A DNA stretch of 64,000 nucleotides from Rhodothermales bacterium. Lineage in GTDB: Bacteria; Bacteroidota; Rhodothermia; Rhodothermales; VXPQ01. The DNA is taken from contig OX638295.1 in the NCBI GenBank assembly GCA_951812345.1, forward strand, positions 2,478,965 through 2,542,964. The letters run 5' to 3'. How positions within the stretch are numbered: position 1 is the stretch's first letter; each line of letters begins with the position of its first letter. The notes under the pieces are model-generated. The model made no database searches. It worked only from the letters and a program-made list of their open reading frames with translations, and was not told the origin of the DNA. This document shows, piece after piece, positions 18,401-25,133 of this stretch. The translations under genes and the position numbers were made by a program.

Positions 18401-20554
18401 CGCTTCGAAACCAGTGAGTTGCGCGTAATCCGGGCGGGACAGGTTCTCAACCGCATCTTCTCGGGACACGAAGGGGTTCGGACCGATCAACACAGCGAAC
18501 GATTCACGGCCACCTTCAATCCCAGGATGCCGGCTTACCTGGAGTGGTTTCATCTCCAGAATGTCACCTGGAGTTCGCAATTCACTTGGAGAAACGGTTC
18601 GGTTGGGCGCAACACCGGCGCCTCTGCAAGCAACCAGTCCCAAGTGAGCGGTAGCAACACGGTCTACCTGCAAGACCTGTTCCGAAAAATACCGTTCTAT
18701 CAAGCCCTGGAGGAGGCAGAGGACCAATACCGGCAGGAAAAGGAGGCTGAGCGTGCGCAGCGCCAGCAGGAACGCGCTGCTGCGAGAGAGGAACGCAGGG
18801 TTATCAGGGAAGCGGAACGTGAGGAAAGAAGGCGCTTGGAACAGGAAGAGAAAGAGCGCGAGGAGCAGGAAAAGGCCGCTGCAGAGGCGGCAAAAGAAGA
18901 AGGAGCAGATGAAGTCGAAGAAGACGACGCCATACAGGAAGATGAAGAACTTCCCGACGAAGGGGAAGACGTACTGCCCGCACCGGAAGAAATGCCCGTG
19001 GAAGGCGAGGAAGCATTGCCTGTGCAAGAAGAAGAGATGCCGCCTGCCAGCGAACTGGAAATCCCCGGCGAAGCCGAAGAAGAGGCGCCGGACGAAGAAG
19101 AAGTTGAAATGGAAACCGAAGAAGAGGAAAGCAGCCTGAGTTTCTTCACTAACCTGTTGCCGAATCCGGCCTCGGTGGCTCGCCGTACCATCCTGGCAAT
19201 CACAGGTATCAGAGAGCTTACGGTCACGTACAGGTCAAGCCAGAGTAGCAATTCCAGCAACGTAGGGCGACTCGTGCTCGATGATGAAGACAACATACTC
19301 GGTGTAGATGCACCCTATAGTCTTGTGGACGCCCTCTTCAATAACGCAGGGCCTCCTGTAGGGTACCGCTTCGGGCTCGAGCGAGAGCTACCCCTTGAGC
19401 AGCGCATCATCAGCGACCGGCTACAGGTGCGAGACGCTTTGACGTCCCAGCAGCAGGTACAGGGACGCACTACGCTCAACCCGACCCAGTCCCTCCAGAT
19501 CAATCTGACCTGGAATGCCAATTGGTCAAACAACACCAACCGGACGTACCGTCCGAACCCGATCACCGCGACAGAAACATTCACCGGAACGAACCGGGCA
19601 TCCGTCTGGGTCTTCGGCCCGGGATACCTGGACCTGTTCGCAAGGCAGTTGGAAACGTACCAGCAGGACGATGCCCGGGCGGACGATCCCCGGCGCATCG
19701 GGGACGAAAACGGGGATGGACGTATCGTGCTCACCAATGAATCCATCGTCACCGATTTTCAGGATTCCTTCCTGTCCGGCCTGGGCACAGTGGATACACG
19801 AGGATTCCTGCCTTTCCCGATGCCCGGCTGGCAAATCAGCTGGTCGGGAATCGGGCAATGGCCCATCATCCGTAACCTGGTTACGAATGCCAGCATCCGG
19901 CATGGCTATACCTCGGACTACGCCACGGATTATCGCCGCAATGTGATCTCGAATGACTCGACCCGTGCTTTTGCCCTGAGTGGACAGCAGATTGTATTCA
20001 CCATCCCCGAAGACGAGGTCGGGAGCATCCGGGTAAACGAACGCTTCCAGCCGCTGATCGGACTTGACCTGTCCTTCAAGGGCAACCTCCAGACGACCAT
20101 TACCTGGGAAAAAAGCACCTCATACTTGCTGAGTACCACCAACTTCGAGGTTTCGGAAAACAACAACAGTCAAATCACTGTAACAGCCAACTATTCCAGG
20201 TCCGGCATGAAGTTGCCCTTCCTGAAAAAAATCAACAACCGGATCAGCTTCAGTCTAAGTATGTCGGTCGCCAACCTGAGTGACCGACGCCTTTTGCTGC
20301 GACGGGCACTGATAGATTATATTGACCGCCGCGAGGAATTCGTTGTTGGCGACGCACTTGAAGGTGACAACGTATCGGTCATTTCCGCCTCGAAACGCTA
20401 TACGGTCGCGCCCCGCATTTCCTATCAGATCAGCAATCGCGTCAGCACGGATTTCACGCTTCGCTACGAGAACTTCATCAGTGAGGACAGTCGTACGCCT
20501 TCCTCCACCAGCATCAACGGTGGGTTCAATTTCCGATTAAGCATTGCCAACTGA
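12473..20554 (+). CDS. sprA: SprA/Sov-type cell-surface protein, T9SS outer-membrane translocon
   Basis: This giant outer-membrane protein has 2693 aa from the ATG at 12473; a GTG at 12425 would add 16 residues. I chose the ATG because it starts a good signal peptide (IVMAFLLQGMVAHYSSAQ). The rest is beta-strand rich with the SprA-type segments TPTFDIIFGN, PWLEPFG, YLDDFEGFE and QLRLYDF-like strand ends. SprA is the very large beta-barrel pore of the type IX secretion system, also needed for gliding in Bacteroidota. Unusual features are a 15-residue tandem repeat at the mature N-terminus and a long charged coil with an acidic tract at about residues 2075-2220. No other T9SS gene is adjacent. 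Homologues are about 2300-2500 aa, so the extra length fits these additions. Confidence 0.92.
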   Translation: MDALRVHAAGAIVMAFLLQGMVAHYSSAQVSPPPKDDAVSDTSAAAVDTDAPTFDIIFGNRFNTDTPTFDIIFGNRFNTDTPTFDIIFGNKTGTADTTDTTTFRRADFYLPSTQPDLRMASPVQRARRPFFPALGNYWRHEVELDSTRKEFIVREFVGESEVRYPLVIDFESYRQRRLNAWLSDNWRIIGEQQAQRRRQRTRGGLGFDIAIPGGRQSAFSTIFGANTVSLTVNGQASIQAGFDYRKSDQQVAIAGQSARLSPEFNQDIRLGITGSIGDKLDIDVDWDTQNQFEFQNRLRLQYTGYEDEIIENIEAGNVNLSTPSRLIRGGQSLFGIKSEFKLGGWHLTTVASQQEGQTNTLSIEGGAQTTEFEMKPTGYNENTHYFLAYYFRNRWEDALQSPPQVLVANAFESITDIEVWKLERTSAEEENVRQAVALVDLGEPQDVVRLANGYTAQVLPGADVWRYPQDALDAEVRDGSAKPQDYLTSLGLGDDDFQVGKFKKLRPGSDFDFDNVLGYISLRQRMQENEALAVAFRFRADGQTYQVGDFSSETGGASGGQNADRLVLKLLKPVQLRQPNPAGDFNPAAWYLELRNIYRIPGRGLNPNDFELQVEYQPPGSPAATVIPALNGNKRQTLLQLLGLDRLNTDEAPRPDDLFDYLVNFTIKPSKGELIFPWLEPFGSHIERIIDDLDIPEGEKRARKNKFAYAALYTQKKELAARQSQFDVYRIRGSYRGAVQDFYDLRAFSGLIEGSVNVTSGGSRLTEGTDFVVDYQGGTVTIINDAYLIGGRAIEIDYEQNSYFNIQKKTLLGARLDYVVSDELAFGSTMFRLNQKSPIDKYRVGEEPISNTIWGLDGQLNMEPLWLTRAVDAIPLIQTRAPSHIRVSGEFAQLRPGANPTTAFERTRRNLRELGQDFEGDELKGISYLDDFEGFENTYSLRQAGGWHLAAAPDSIGVYPADFSGFTADSLRTNWRAVLGWYSLHQNTLEDLIGENTRCDSVDPAICPVHINDVLPNKDVSKESHPYLQPLDVYFTPHQRGPYNYTRDLKGFLDEPRNTWGGMVQRLPEGYTDFSTKNIEFIEFIVKVYPESGGRVHRDAKLFVDLGSISEDVIPNGLLNTEDGLTLASASARDLDSWSRTASGTQNITIDVVDQRTEDLGLDGLASYSPSDYDDLVTEQAHFSDFLDALNDGVSDARYRAEVAKARLDPSGDDFFYFGANEYFENPTYYPNGASVQERFSRYFPSTEINSFEAQKDLAPSLYGQRGNSRLPDTEDLNINSAADIDNSYFQYELPLAPAALDSLSRPERTDDYVVTEIAPGGGWYQIRIPVRDFTRQVGNIQDFSLIESIRVWTTGHDNPITLRFPSFELVGAQWQKSEAVTFERSLPTDILRDQTRLSVSSINNEENSTTYATPNGTIISQLRTTSGEQQDAREQAMALRVENLMPGKQQAIFKTYNQEVDLLKYSNLRMFLHMHGEQGDGAPIEERDNVRFFMRLGANETNDYYEYEMPLSPSSISSRDADELWQTSRMVGGELIDLNSVNIKLGALNQLKVSRDDRAFATDSVYWSDVHDVPLSPGIAEFAPPGTRLGVKGTPSLGGVNTIVLGIRNTADSTISGVRNIRPEDILGDLTVWVNELRVSGYDETNGWAAIGNADIKLADLATLKASWKHQTDGFGGLESTLGDREQVNISNWSVTTDVNLDKFIPEKYGWTLPASVQVSNQTATPRFSPNRGDIRLEELLTQTDRNDELSEAEREQKKDEIIESAQTRSITRSYSIRVGKSGSDSRVLRNTLDGISFGFSSSNAAASNPSQRQRDSQRWNSSLTYRLNVRRPRTVRPFWFLENIPVLRPLGGLNFNYTPRAITTGATAARNFSVSQDRRRELPSAATQSLPELVEFPLRQSHALSHRRNGNIQYDPFQFLNVSYTANTSQSLNAAGVDTVFTVIRVDSLGNESFFVNTTEAEALASGLIGENDTRFETSELRVIRAGQVLNRIFSGHEGVRTDQHSERFTATFNPRMPAYLEWFHLQNVTWSSQFTWRNGSVGRNTGASASNQSQVSGSNTVYLQDLFRKIPFYQALEEAEDQYRQEKEAERAQRQQERAAAREERRVIREAEREERRRLEQEEKEREEQEKAAAEAAKEEGADEVEEDDAIQEDEELPDEGEDVLPAPEEMPVEGEEALPVQEEEMPPASELEIPGEAEEEAPDEEEVEMETEEEESSLSFFTNLLPNPASVARRTILAITGIRELTVTYRSSQSSNSSNVGRLVLDDEDNILGVDAPYSLVDALFNNAGPPVGYRFGLERELPLEQRIISDRLQVRDALTSQQQVQGRTTLNPTQSLQINLTWNANWSNNTNRTYRPNPITATETFTGTNRASVWVFGPGYLDLFARQLETYQQDDARADDPRRIGDENGDGRIVLTNESIVTDFQDSFLSGLGTVDTRGFLPFPMPGWQISWSGIGQWPIIRNLVTNASIRHGYTSDYATDYRRNVISNDSTRAFALSGQQIVFTIPEDEVGSIRVNERFQPLIGLDLSFKGNLQTTITWEKSTSYLLSTTNFEVSENNNSQITVTANYSRSGMKLPFLKKINNRISFSLSMSVANLSDRRLLLRRALIDYIDRREEFVVGDALEGDNVSVISASKRYTVAPRISYQISNRVSTDFTLRYENFISEDSRTPSSTSINGGFNFRLSIAN
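12623..12742 (+). repeat. 45-bp tandem repeat within sprA
   Basis: There are two full copies (12623-12667 and 12668-12712) and a third partial copy (12713-12742) of a unit encoding (A/T)PTFDIIFGNRFNTD. The DNA copies are nearly identical, which indicates recent in-frame duplication or gene conversion. The repeat lies shortly after the signal peptide of SprA. Confidence 0.92.
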
Positions 20555-20596
20555 ACCGAATATGGCCCGGAAGACAGGCACAGAGGCAACATAGTT

Positions 20597-21355
20597 ATGG
20601 ATACATCCAGATCCGTAATGATCTGCGACATCGGGCAGATGGATTACCGGCCCGCATGGGCACTACAGCAGCGTATCCAGCATCGCCTCATTACGGCAAA
20701 GCGGCGCAATCCCCCGGAAATCCACCCGCATGTGTTCCTGTTCGTCGAACACCCGCCAGTCTACACGATCGGGAAAAGCGGTAATCGCCGGAACCTGCTC
20801 GTTTCCGAGGATCTGCTTCGAAAACGGGGCGCCGAGTTCGTCGAGATTGATCGTGGGGGAGACATTACCTACCACGGCCCGGGACAGATCGTGGGCTACC
20901 CCATACTGGACCTCGACCAATTCGTTGCCGACATACACAAGTACCTGCGCCTGATAGAACAAACGATTATAAACGCCTGCGCATCGTACGGCGTGCAGGG
21001 CGGACGCATCGCGGGACGCACCGGAGTCTGGATCGATGCAGAGACCGCAACAAATCCAGGGAGTGAAACCGCCCGAAAAATATGCGCGATGGGCATACGA
21101 TGCAGCCGCTGGGTAACCATGCACGGATTTGCCCTTAACGTGAGCACGGACCTGGACTGGTTCTCGCACATCGTGCCGTGCGGAATTTCAGATTCCAACG
21201 TAACGTCCCTCGAAAAGGAGACAGGGCGTTCTATCGACCCGCAGGATGTGAAGGAAAAGATCGTTCACCGGTTCGCAGACCTGTTCGAAGCACAGGTCCA
21301 CCAATTCAGCGGCATTGTCGCCAACGAATTTCTCGCTGATTTCCTTGAGGAGTAG
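20597..21355 (+). CDS. lipB: Octanoyl-[acyl-carrier-protein]-protein transferase LipB
   Basis: This 252-aa cytoplasmic enzyme transfers octanoate from acyl carrier protein to lipoyl domains, the first step of lipoate synthesis. Family motifs are present: RGGDITYHGPGQIVGYPIL at about residues 86-104, Lys161 in ARKICAMGIR, HGFALNV, and the catalytic Cys195 in HIVPCGISDSNVTSL. It lies 42 bases after sprA on the same strand but is functionally unrelated. No lipA is visible in this window. Confidence 0.93.
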   Translation: MDTSRSVMICDIGQMDYRPAWALQQRIQHRLITAKRRNPPEIHPHVFLFVEHPPVYTIGKSGNRRNLLVSEDLLRKRGAEFVEIDRGGDITYHGPGQIVGYPILDLDQFVADIHKYLRLIEQTIINACASYGVQGGRIAGRTGVWIDAETATNPGSETARKICAMGIRCSRWVTMHGFALNVSTDLDWFSHIVPCGISDSNVTSLEKETGRSIDPQDVKEKIVHRFADLFEAQVHQFSGIVANEFLADFLEE

Positions 21356-21450
21356 ATATCGCGGCCTGCTCACGGGATCATCTTTGGACAATCAGGGGTA
21401 CTCGGGCAATATGGATCGAAAAAAGCAAACACATCCACAATTTCAGAAAG

Positions 21451-21816
21451 ATGGCTGCAAATAAACCCTTCAATCTTGAACAATTCGTCCGCATACTGCT
21501 CGCAGAAACGCTCTTCTACGACGATGAGTACGGTGCAATCGGCAGCCTGAGTCTGATCGATACGCAAAAGAAGCGGGAACGCTTTATCGCTTCGTTCATG
21601 CCTGAAGACGGGGCGTTTGTGATCGAGGAAGCAACTGCCTGGGAAAAGGACGGGGAAGGCGAAGAAGCCATTGGCTACGAACTGGCCGTGGACAGTAAGG
21701 AGAATGCTTCTTTCAACTCGCCCGAGGAAGCCGCAGGCACCCTCCTCAAGCTGGCAAAGCGGCACAATCTCCTCCCCGGCATCACCATCCTCTTCGAAGA
21801 GGACGAGATCACCTGA
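21451..21816 (+). CDS. Hypothetical acidic protein, 121 aa
   Basis: I do not recognise this protein. It is 121 aa, acidic and without a signal peptide or membrane span, with a central segment rich in Glu/Asp (ATAWEKDGEGEEAIGYELAVD) and a C-terminal helix-strand pair (GTLLKLAKRHNLLPGITILF). It runs with lipB and converges with rsfS, whose stop is 50 bases away. The reading frame is clean and codon use resembles neighbouring genes, so it is probably real. No function can be inferred. Confidence 0.6.
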   Translation: MAANKPFNLEQFVRILLAETLFYDDEYGAIGSLSLIDTQKKRERFIASFMPEDGAFVIEEATAWEKDGEGEEAIGYELAVDSKENASFNSPEEAAGTLLKLAKRHNLLPGITILFEEDEIT

Positions 21817-21866
21817 ACCCGTCAGGGAATACCCGCTCCGCTTCCGGCGGCATCACTCCGCGCGCC

Positions 21867-22271
21867 TTATCCCGCGCCCCCTGATGTACGCAGGCCGCTC
21901 TCTTGCAGCAGTCCGCTCGGACCCACATGCTTGCTTGACGCATCGCCCCACAATCTTTCCAGGTCGTAAAATGCTCGCTTTTCAGGGCTGAAGACGTGTA
22001 CCACCACATCCACATAGTCAAGCAAAACCCATTGCCAGACATCAGCGCCTTCGAGGTGCCATGGTTTCTCGCCGCATTGCGTGTGCAGCCGCGCCTTTAT
22101 TTCTTCAGCGACCGCTTTGATCTGCAATTCTGAATCACCGGTCCCGATCACAAAATAATCGACGAAGCCGGCGACATCCCGCATATCCATGACCGTGATA
22201 TCCCGGGCCTTCTTGTCGAGCATGGCCTCCACGGCGTGCGCAACCAGCGTGTACGAAGCATCCATAGGCAT
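21867..22271 (-). CDS. rsfS: Ribosomal silencing factor RsfS (Iojap family)
   Basis: This 134-aa protein binds uL14 on the large subunit and blocks subunit joining when nutrients are limiting. Family features are ARDITVMDMRDVAGFVDYFVIGTGDS near the N-terminus and the C-terminal WQWVLLDYVDVVVHVFSPEKRAFYDLERLW. The last part extends beyond the usual tryptophan by about 20 residues. A second ATG lies two codons in. The LytR_C-domain gene ends two bases upstream, so the two are probably co-transcribed, an arrangement seen in several phyla. Confidence 0.93.
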   Translation of the reverse strand: MPMDASYTLVAHAVEAMLDKKARDITVMDMRDVAGFVDYFVIGTGDSELQIKAVAEEIKARLHTQCGEKPWHLEGADVWQWVLLDYVDVVVHVFSPEKRAFYDLERLWGDASSKHVGPSGLLQESGLRTSGGAG

Positions 22272-22273
22272 AT

Positions 22274-22696
22274 TTATTTCTTGAAGGGGAGCAACGTTTC
22301 GTAGTCCAGGCCGATCACAACCGAAGCGTCCAGAAAATATTCCGGGCGAATATCCTGTTCGACCTGTTGAATACCCAGTTCCTCGGCCACTTTACGCGCC
22401 GTCTCGAGATTCCCGACCCGGTCGATCACCATGGAGCGGGCCACATTGAACGATTCGTAATCCCCCACCTCCACCACGTCATAACCGTGCTCACGCAGAA
22501 ACAGCGTCATCACGCCCGCCAGACCGCCGATACCGCACCCGTTACGCACTTCGACTTGTATAATTTCCCGGGCAGTTCCGTCTTCCTGATCGGGAAGAAG
22601 GGTAACCCGTGTCACGAAACTGTAAGCGAGCACGAGCACAAAGAGGCCGAGCACAGCAATGGTCGCCCCCATGAAACGATTCTTCCAACGACCCAT
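22274..22696 (-). CDS. LytR C-terminal domain membrane protein
   Basis: This 140-aa protein has one N-terminal transmembrane helix (ATIAVLGLFVLVLAYSFV) and an extracytoplasmic LytR_C domain recognisable from IIQVEVRNGCGIGGLAGVMTLFLREHGYDVV and an alternating strand-helix pattern to the end. LytR_C domains accompany cell-wall glycopolymer or envelope proteins but their exact role is unclear. It is translationally close to rsfS, two bases apart. It lacks the catalytic LytR-CpsA-Psr domain, so it is a stand-alone accessory module. Confidence 0.8.
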   Translation of the reverse strand: MGRWKNRFMGATIAVLGLFVLVLAYSFVTRVTLLPDQEDGTAREIIQVEVRNGCGIGGLAGVMTLFLREHGYDVVEVGDYESFNVARSMVIDRVGNLETARKVAEELGIQQVEQDIRPEYFLDASVVIGLDYETLLPFKK

Positions 22697-22732
22697 AAAC
22701 CGGGCACTTAATCGAGGACGCAGCAGCCTTGC

Positions 22733-23326
22733 TCAGCGAAGATTATCGTTCCAGAAAAGATCGGCGGCGGACCCAACGCGCATATACATCATGCGGCTGC
22801 CATAATAAGGCGAATACCCGAAACCGGAGCCATAGCCGTACCTGCCGTAGCCTCCGTATCCGTACGGGTTCATGTAGCTCCCGTACGGGCTTTGTCGTAC
22901 GGAAAAATGCAATTGCACCTTGTCGGACGGACGATATGCAATCTCCGCATTACGCAACAGGAACCGACCTTGCCTTCCCTGCGAAGCGCCGAACATACTC
23001 GATTCCCCGAACGGCGAAAAGGCATACGCCAGATCAACCCGCCCCGCCAGTTTGCTGCTGAACTGGAAGCGCATGGTGTTGGTGTACATGCCGAGCGAGG
23101 AACTAACGCCCCCGAACGAACCCATCGACATTTCGTACGAATGCCCCATCTTAAAATGCTGCGGACTGAAAAGCCGGTTCAGTGAAAAGGCCGGTCCGGA
23201 CTGGGCATCATAGAGCCGGGACTGGACTTCCTGATTACGCGCATCTTGCCGGAGTTGGGCCTGCGCAGGCACGGCTACACCGAAAAATACGATCAGCCAA
23301 AGAAGAAACAGCCAGTTTCGCATCAT
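22733..23326 (-). CDS. Secreted Gly/Tyr-rich hypothetical protein
   Basis: This 197-aa protein has a clear signal peptide (LFLLWLIVFFGVAVPAQAQ). The mature part contains amphipathic stretches such as MRFQFSSKLAGRVDLAYAFSPFG and AEIAYRPSDKVQLHFSVRQSP, which resemble outer-membrane beta-strands. A Gly/Tyr/Ser-rich patch (YGYGGYGRYGYGSGFGYSP) precedes the end. It is likely periplasmic or outer-membrane associated. I recognise no catalytic motif. It lies upstream of and in the same direction as the LytR_C gene. Confidence 0.65.
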   Translation of the reverse strand: MMRNWLFLLWLIVFFGVAVPAQAQLRQDARNQEVQSRLYDAQSGPAFSLNRLFSPQHFKMGHSYEMSMGSFGGVSSSLGMYTNTMRFQFSSKLAGRVDLAYAFSPFGESSMFGASQGRQGRFLLRNAEIAYRPSDKVQLHFSVRQSPYGSYMNPYGYGGYGRYGYGSGFGYSPYYGSRMMYMRVGSAADLFWNDNLR

Positions 23327-23518
23327 AACGAAAACGGTTTGTGGCGCGCGGTCATGCGCTGCTGAATGAGTGCAACGGGAACGTATAGTACAGAAACGCC
23401 CATTATACCTGAATAATAGACCTTCCGGAACTGTTTGTCAATACGAATCGATATCCCCGTACGTACATTGAATATATTTTAATCGTTTAACGCGGTACGC
23501 CCCCGACTATTGCACCCC

Positions 23519-24547
23519 ATGGCAAACAACGCACGCATACTGGGCATCGAGAGTTCCTGCGACGATACGGCAGCCGCTGTCGTAGCGAACGGCAAGGTGC
23601 TTTCCAGCGAGATTTTCTCGCAACAGGTTCACACCCGATTCGGAGGAGTGGTGCCCGAACTCGCTTCGCGCGCGCACCAGCAGCGTATCGTTCCGGTGGT
23701 TCGTACGGCGCTCCAAAAAGCCGGCGTCGCGCCATCCGACCTCACCGCCGTGGCGGTAACCCGCGGACCAGGTCTTGCCGGATCGCTGCTGGTTGGGCTC
23801 GGCTTTGCCCGGGCGTACGCTTTCGGACTGGGCGTGCCGGTGGTGGGAATCAATCATCTCGAAGGACATATCTGCTCGGCGTTGATCGGCCGAGACCTGC
23901 CGGAGCATCCCTGGCTTTGCCTCATTGTTTCCGGCGGGCACACGCAGCTGGCGCTCGTAGAAGAGGGCCTTGCACTTCGCATCCTCGGCACAACCCGCGA
24001 CGACGCCGCAGGAGAAGCCTTCGACAAAGTTGCCCGTCTCCTTGATCTCGGTTATCCGGGCGGTCCCGCCATCGACCGTCTCGCTGCGCAGGGAGACCCG
24101 GCCTTTTACCCCTTTCCCCGCGCCCGCCTCGACGGATACGATTTTTCGTTCAGCGGGCTGAAAACATCTGTACTCTACTACCTGAACGGACTCGGCGAAA
24201 AAAAGCGCGAGGCGCTCCTGCAACGCCGTTTGTCGGATATTTGCGCTTCTTTCCAGGAAGCCGTCGTGGATATGTTGATCGACGCCCTGCACCGCGCCAT
24301 CGGAGAAACCGGCGTGCGCGACGTGCATGTGGTCGGGGGCGTCTCCGCCAATTCAAGACTCAGACAGCGGGCGGAAACACTGGGCGAAACATGCGGCGTA
24401 CGCATGCATATCCCTCCGCCTGCATACTGTATAGACAATGCCGCCATGATCGCCTTTGCGGCGTACATCCGGCTTTCTATCGGCCAAACGGACCTGCCGG
24501 ATAACCCTGTAGCGGAACCGAACCTTCCCCTTGCAACGTTTCCGTAG
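23519..24547 (+). CDS. tsaD: tRNA N6-threonylcarbamoyladenosine transferase TsaD
   Basis: This 342-aa protein is the ASKHA-fold catalytic subunit of the t6A37 tRNA modification complex. It has the N-terminal motif ILGIESSCDDTA, the metal-binding HLEGH with His113 and His117, SGGHTQL, and a C-terminal GGVSANSRLR nucleotide-binding segment. I use the ATG at 23519; an in-frame TTG at 23510 is the alternative. Its partners tsaB and tsaE are not in the window. The 190-base upstream region between divergent genes should hold its promoter. Confidence 0.95.
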   Translation: MANNARILGIESSCDDTAAAVVANGKVLSSEIFSQQVHTRFGGVVPELASRAHQQRIVPVVRTALQKAGVAPSDLTAVAVTRGPGLAGSLLVGLGFARAYAFGLGVPVVGINHLEGHICSALIGRDLPEHPWLCLIVSGGHTQLALVEEGLALRILGTTRDDAAGEAFDKVARLLDLGYPGGPAIDRLAAQGDPAFYPFPRARLDGYDFSFSGLKTSVLYYLNGLGEKKREALLQRRLSDICASFQEAVVDMLIDALHRAIGETGVRDVHVVGGVSANSRLRQRAETLGETCGVRMHIPPPAYCIDNAAMIAFAAYIRLSIGQTDLPDNPVAEPNLPLATFP

Positions 24548-24605
24548 CGGGGAATCGCCCAAAAAGCATCCCCTTCCGAAATTTTACGCAACCGAAGCCC
24601 TTCTC

Positions 24606-24995
24606 ATGCCCTCTGGATCGAAGCTGTCGGAAAGCCTGCTGCAGTCCATGCAGGATCTGATGGATCATTTCGGCGAGGACGCTCCCGACATACCGGCGCA
24701 TCCGTCCGAAGACGACATGACGCCCTGGCGGCAACGCATAGACATCCTGGACCGCATCATGCTGCTTGTGATGAACGAGCGGGTGCGCTACGCGAACGCC
24801 CTCGGCGCAATAAAGAAAAAAATGGGGCTCCCGGTGTATTTCCCGGATCGCGAAGCCGAGGTCATTCGTAATGTCGTGGACGGGAACAAGGGTCCCCTGT
24901 CCGACGCCGCCGTACGAAGGCTGTTCGAACGGGTAATCGACGAAACCCGCTCGAACGAACGGTACAAGTACCAGGAACTGGACGAAGACGAATAA
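24606..24995 (+). CDS. Chorismate mutase, AroQ class
   Basis: This 129-aa all-helical protein converts chorismate to prephenate, the entry to Phe and Tyr synthesis. Signature residues are visible: the Arg in WRQRIDILDRIMLLVMNERVR, the Lys in IKKKMGLPVYFPDREAEVI, and the third helix AVRRLFERVIDETRSNE. The ATG at 24606 is preferred; a TTG at 24531 would overlap the end of tsaD. About 40 extra N-terminal residues before the catalytic domain have no known role. No fused prephenate dehydratase or DAHP synthase domain is present. Confidence 0.85.
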   Translation: MPSGSKLSESLLQSMQDLMDHFGEDAPDIPAHPSEDDMTPWRQRIDILDRIMLLVMNERVRYANALGAIKKKMGLPVYFPDREAEVIRNVVDGNKGPLSDAAVRRLFERVIDETRSNERYKYQELDEDE

Positions 24996-25133
24996 CGCCG
25001 GAGAGAGGCTCTGCGCACCCCTCCCGATTCCGGTGCAAAGCGGGGCAATGTAATGCCGTACCAACCGGACGCGACGGCAGAGCCCCTGCCCATCGAAAAC
25101 AGGGTCCCGCCTTGCCGCTTGCGACCATGATAT

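Noticed and set aside
25007..25084. Inverted repeat GGCTCTGC / GCAGAGCC between the chorismate mutase and metallopeptidase genes
   Set aside because: The arms are only 8 bp with a 62-base spacer and no T-run, so a terminator claim is not supported.
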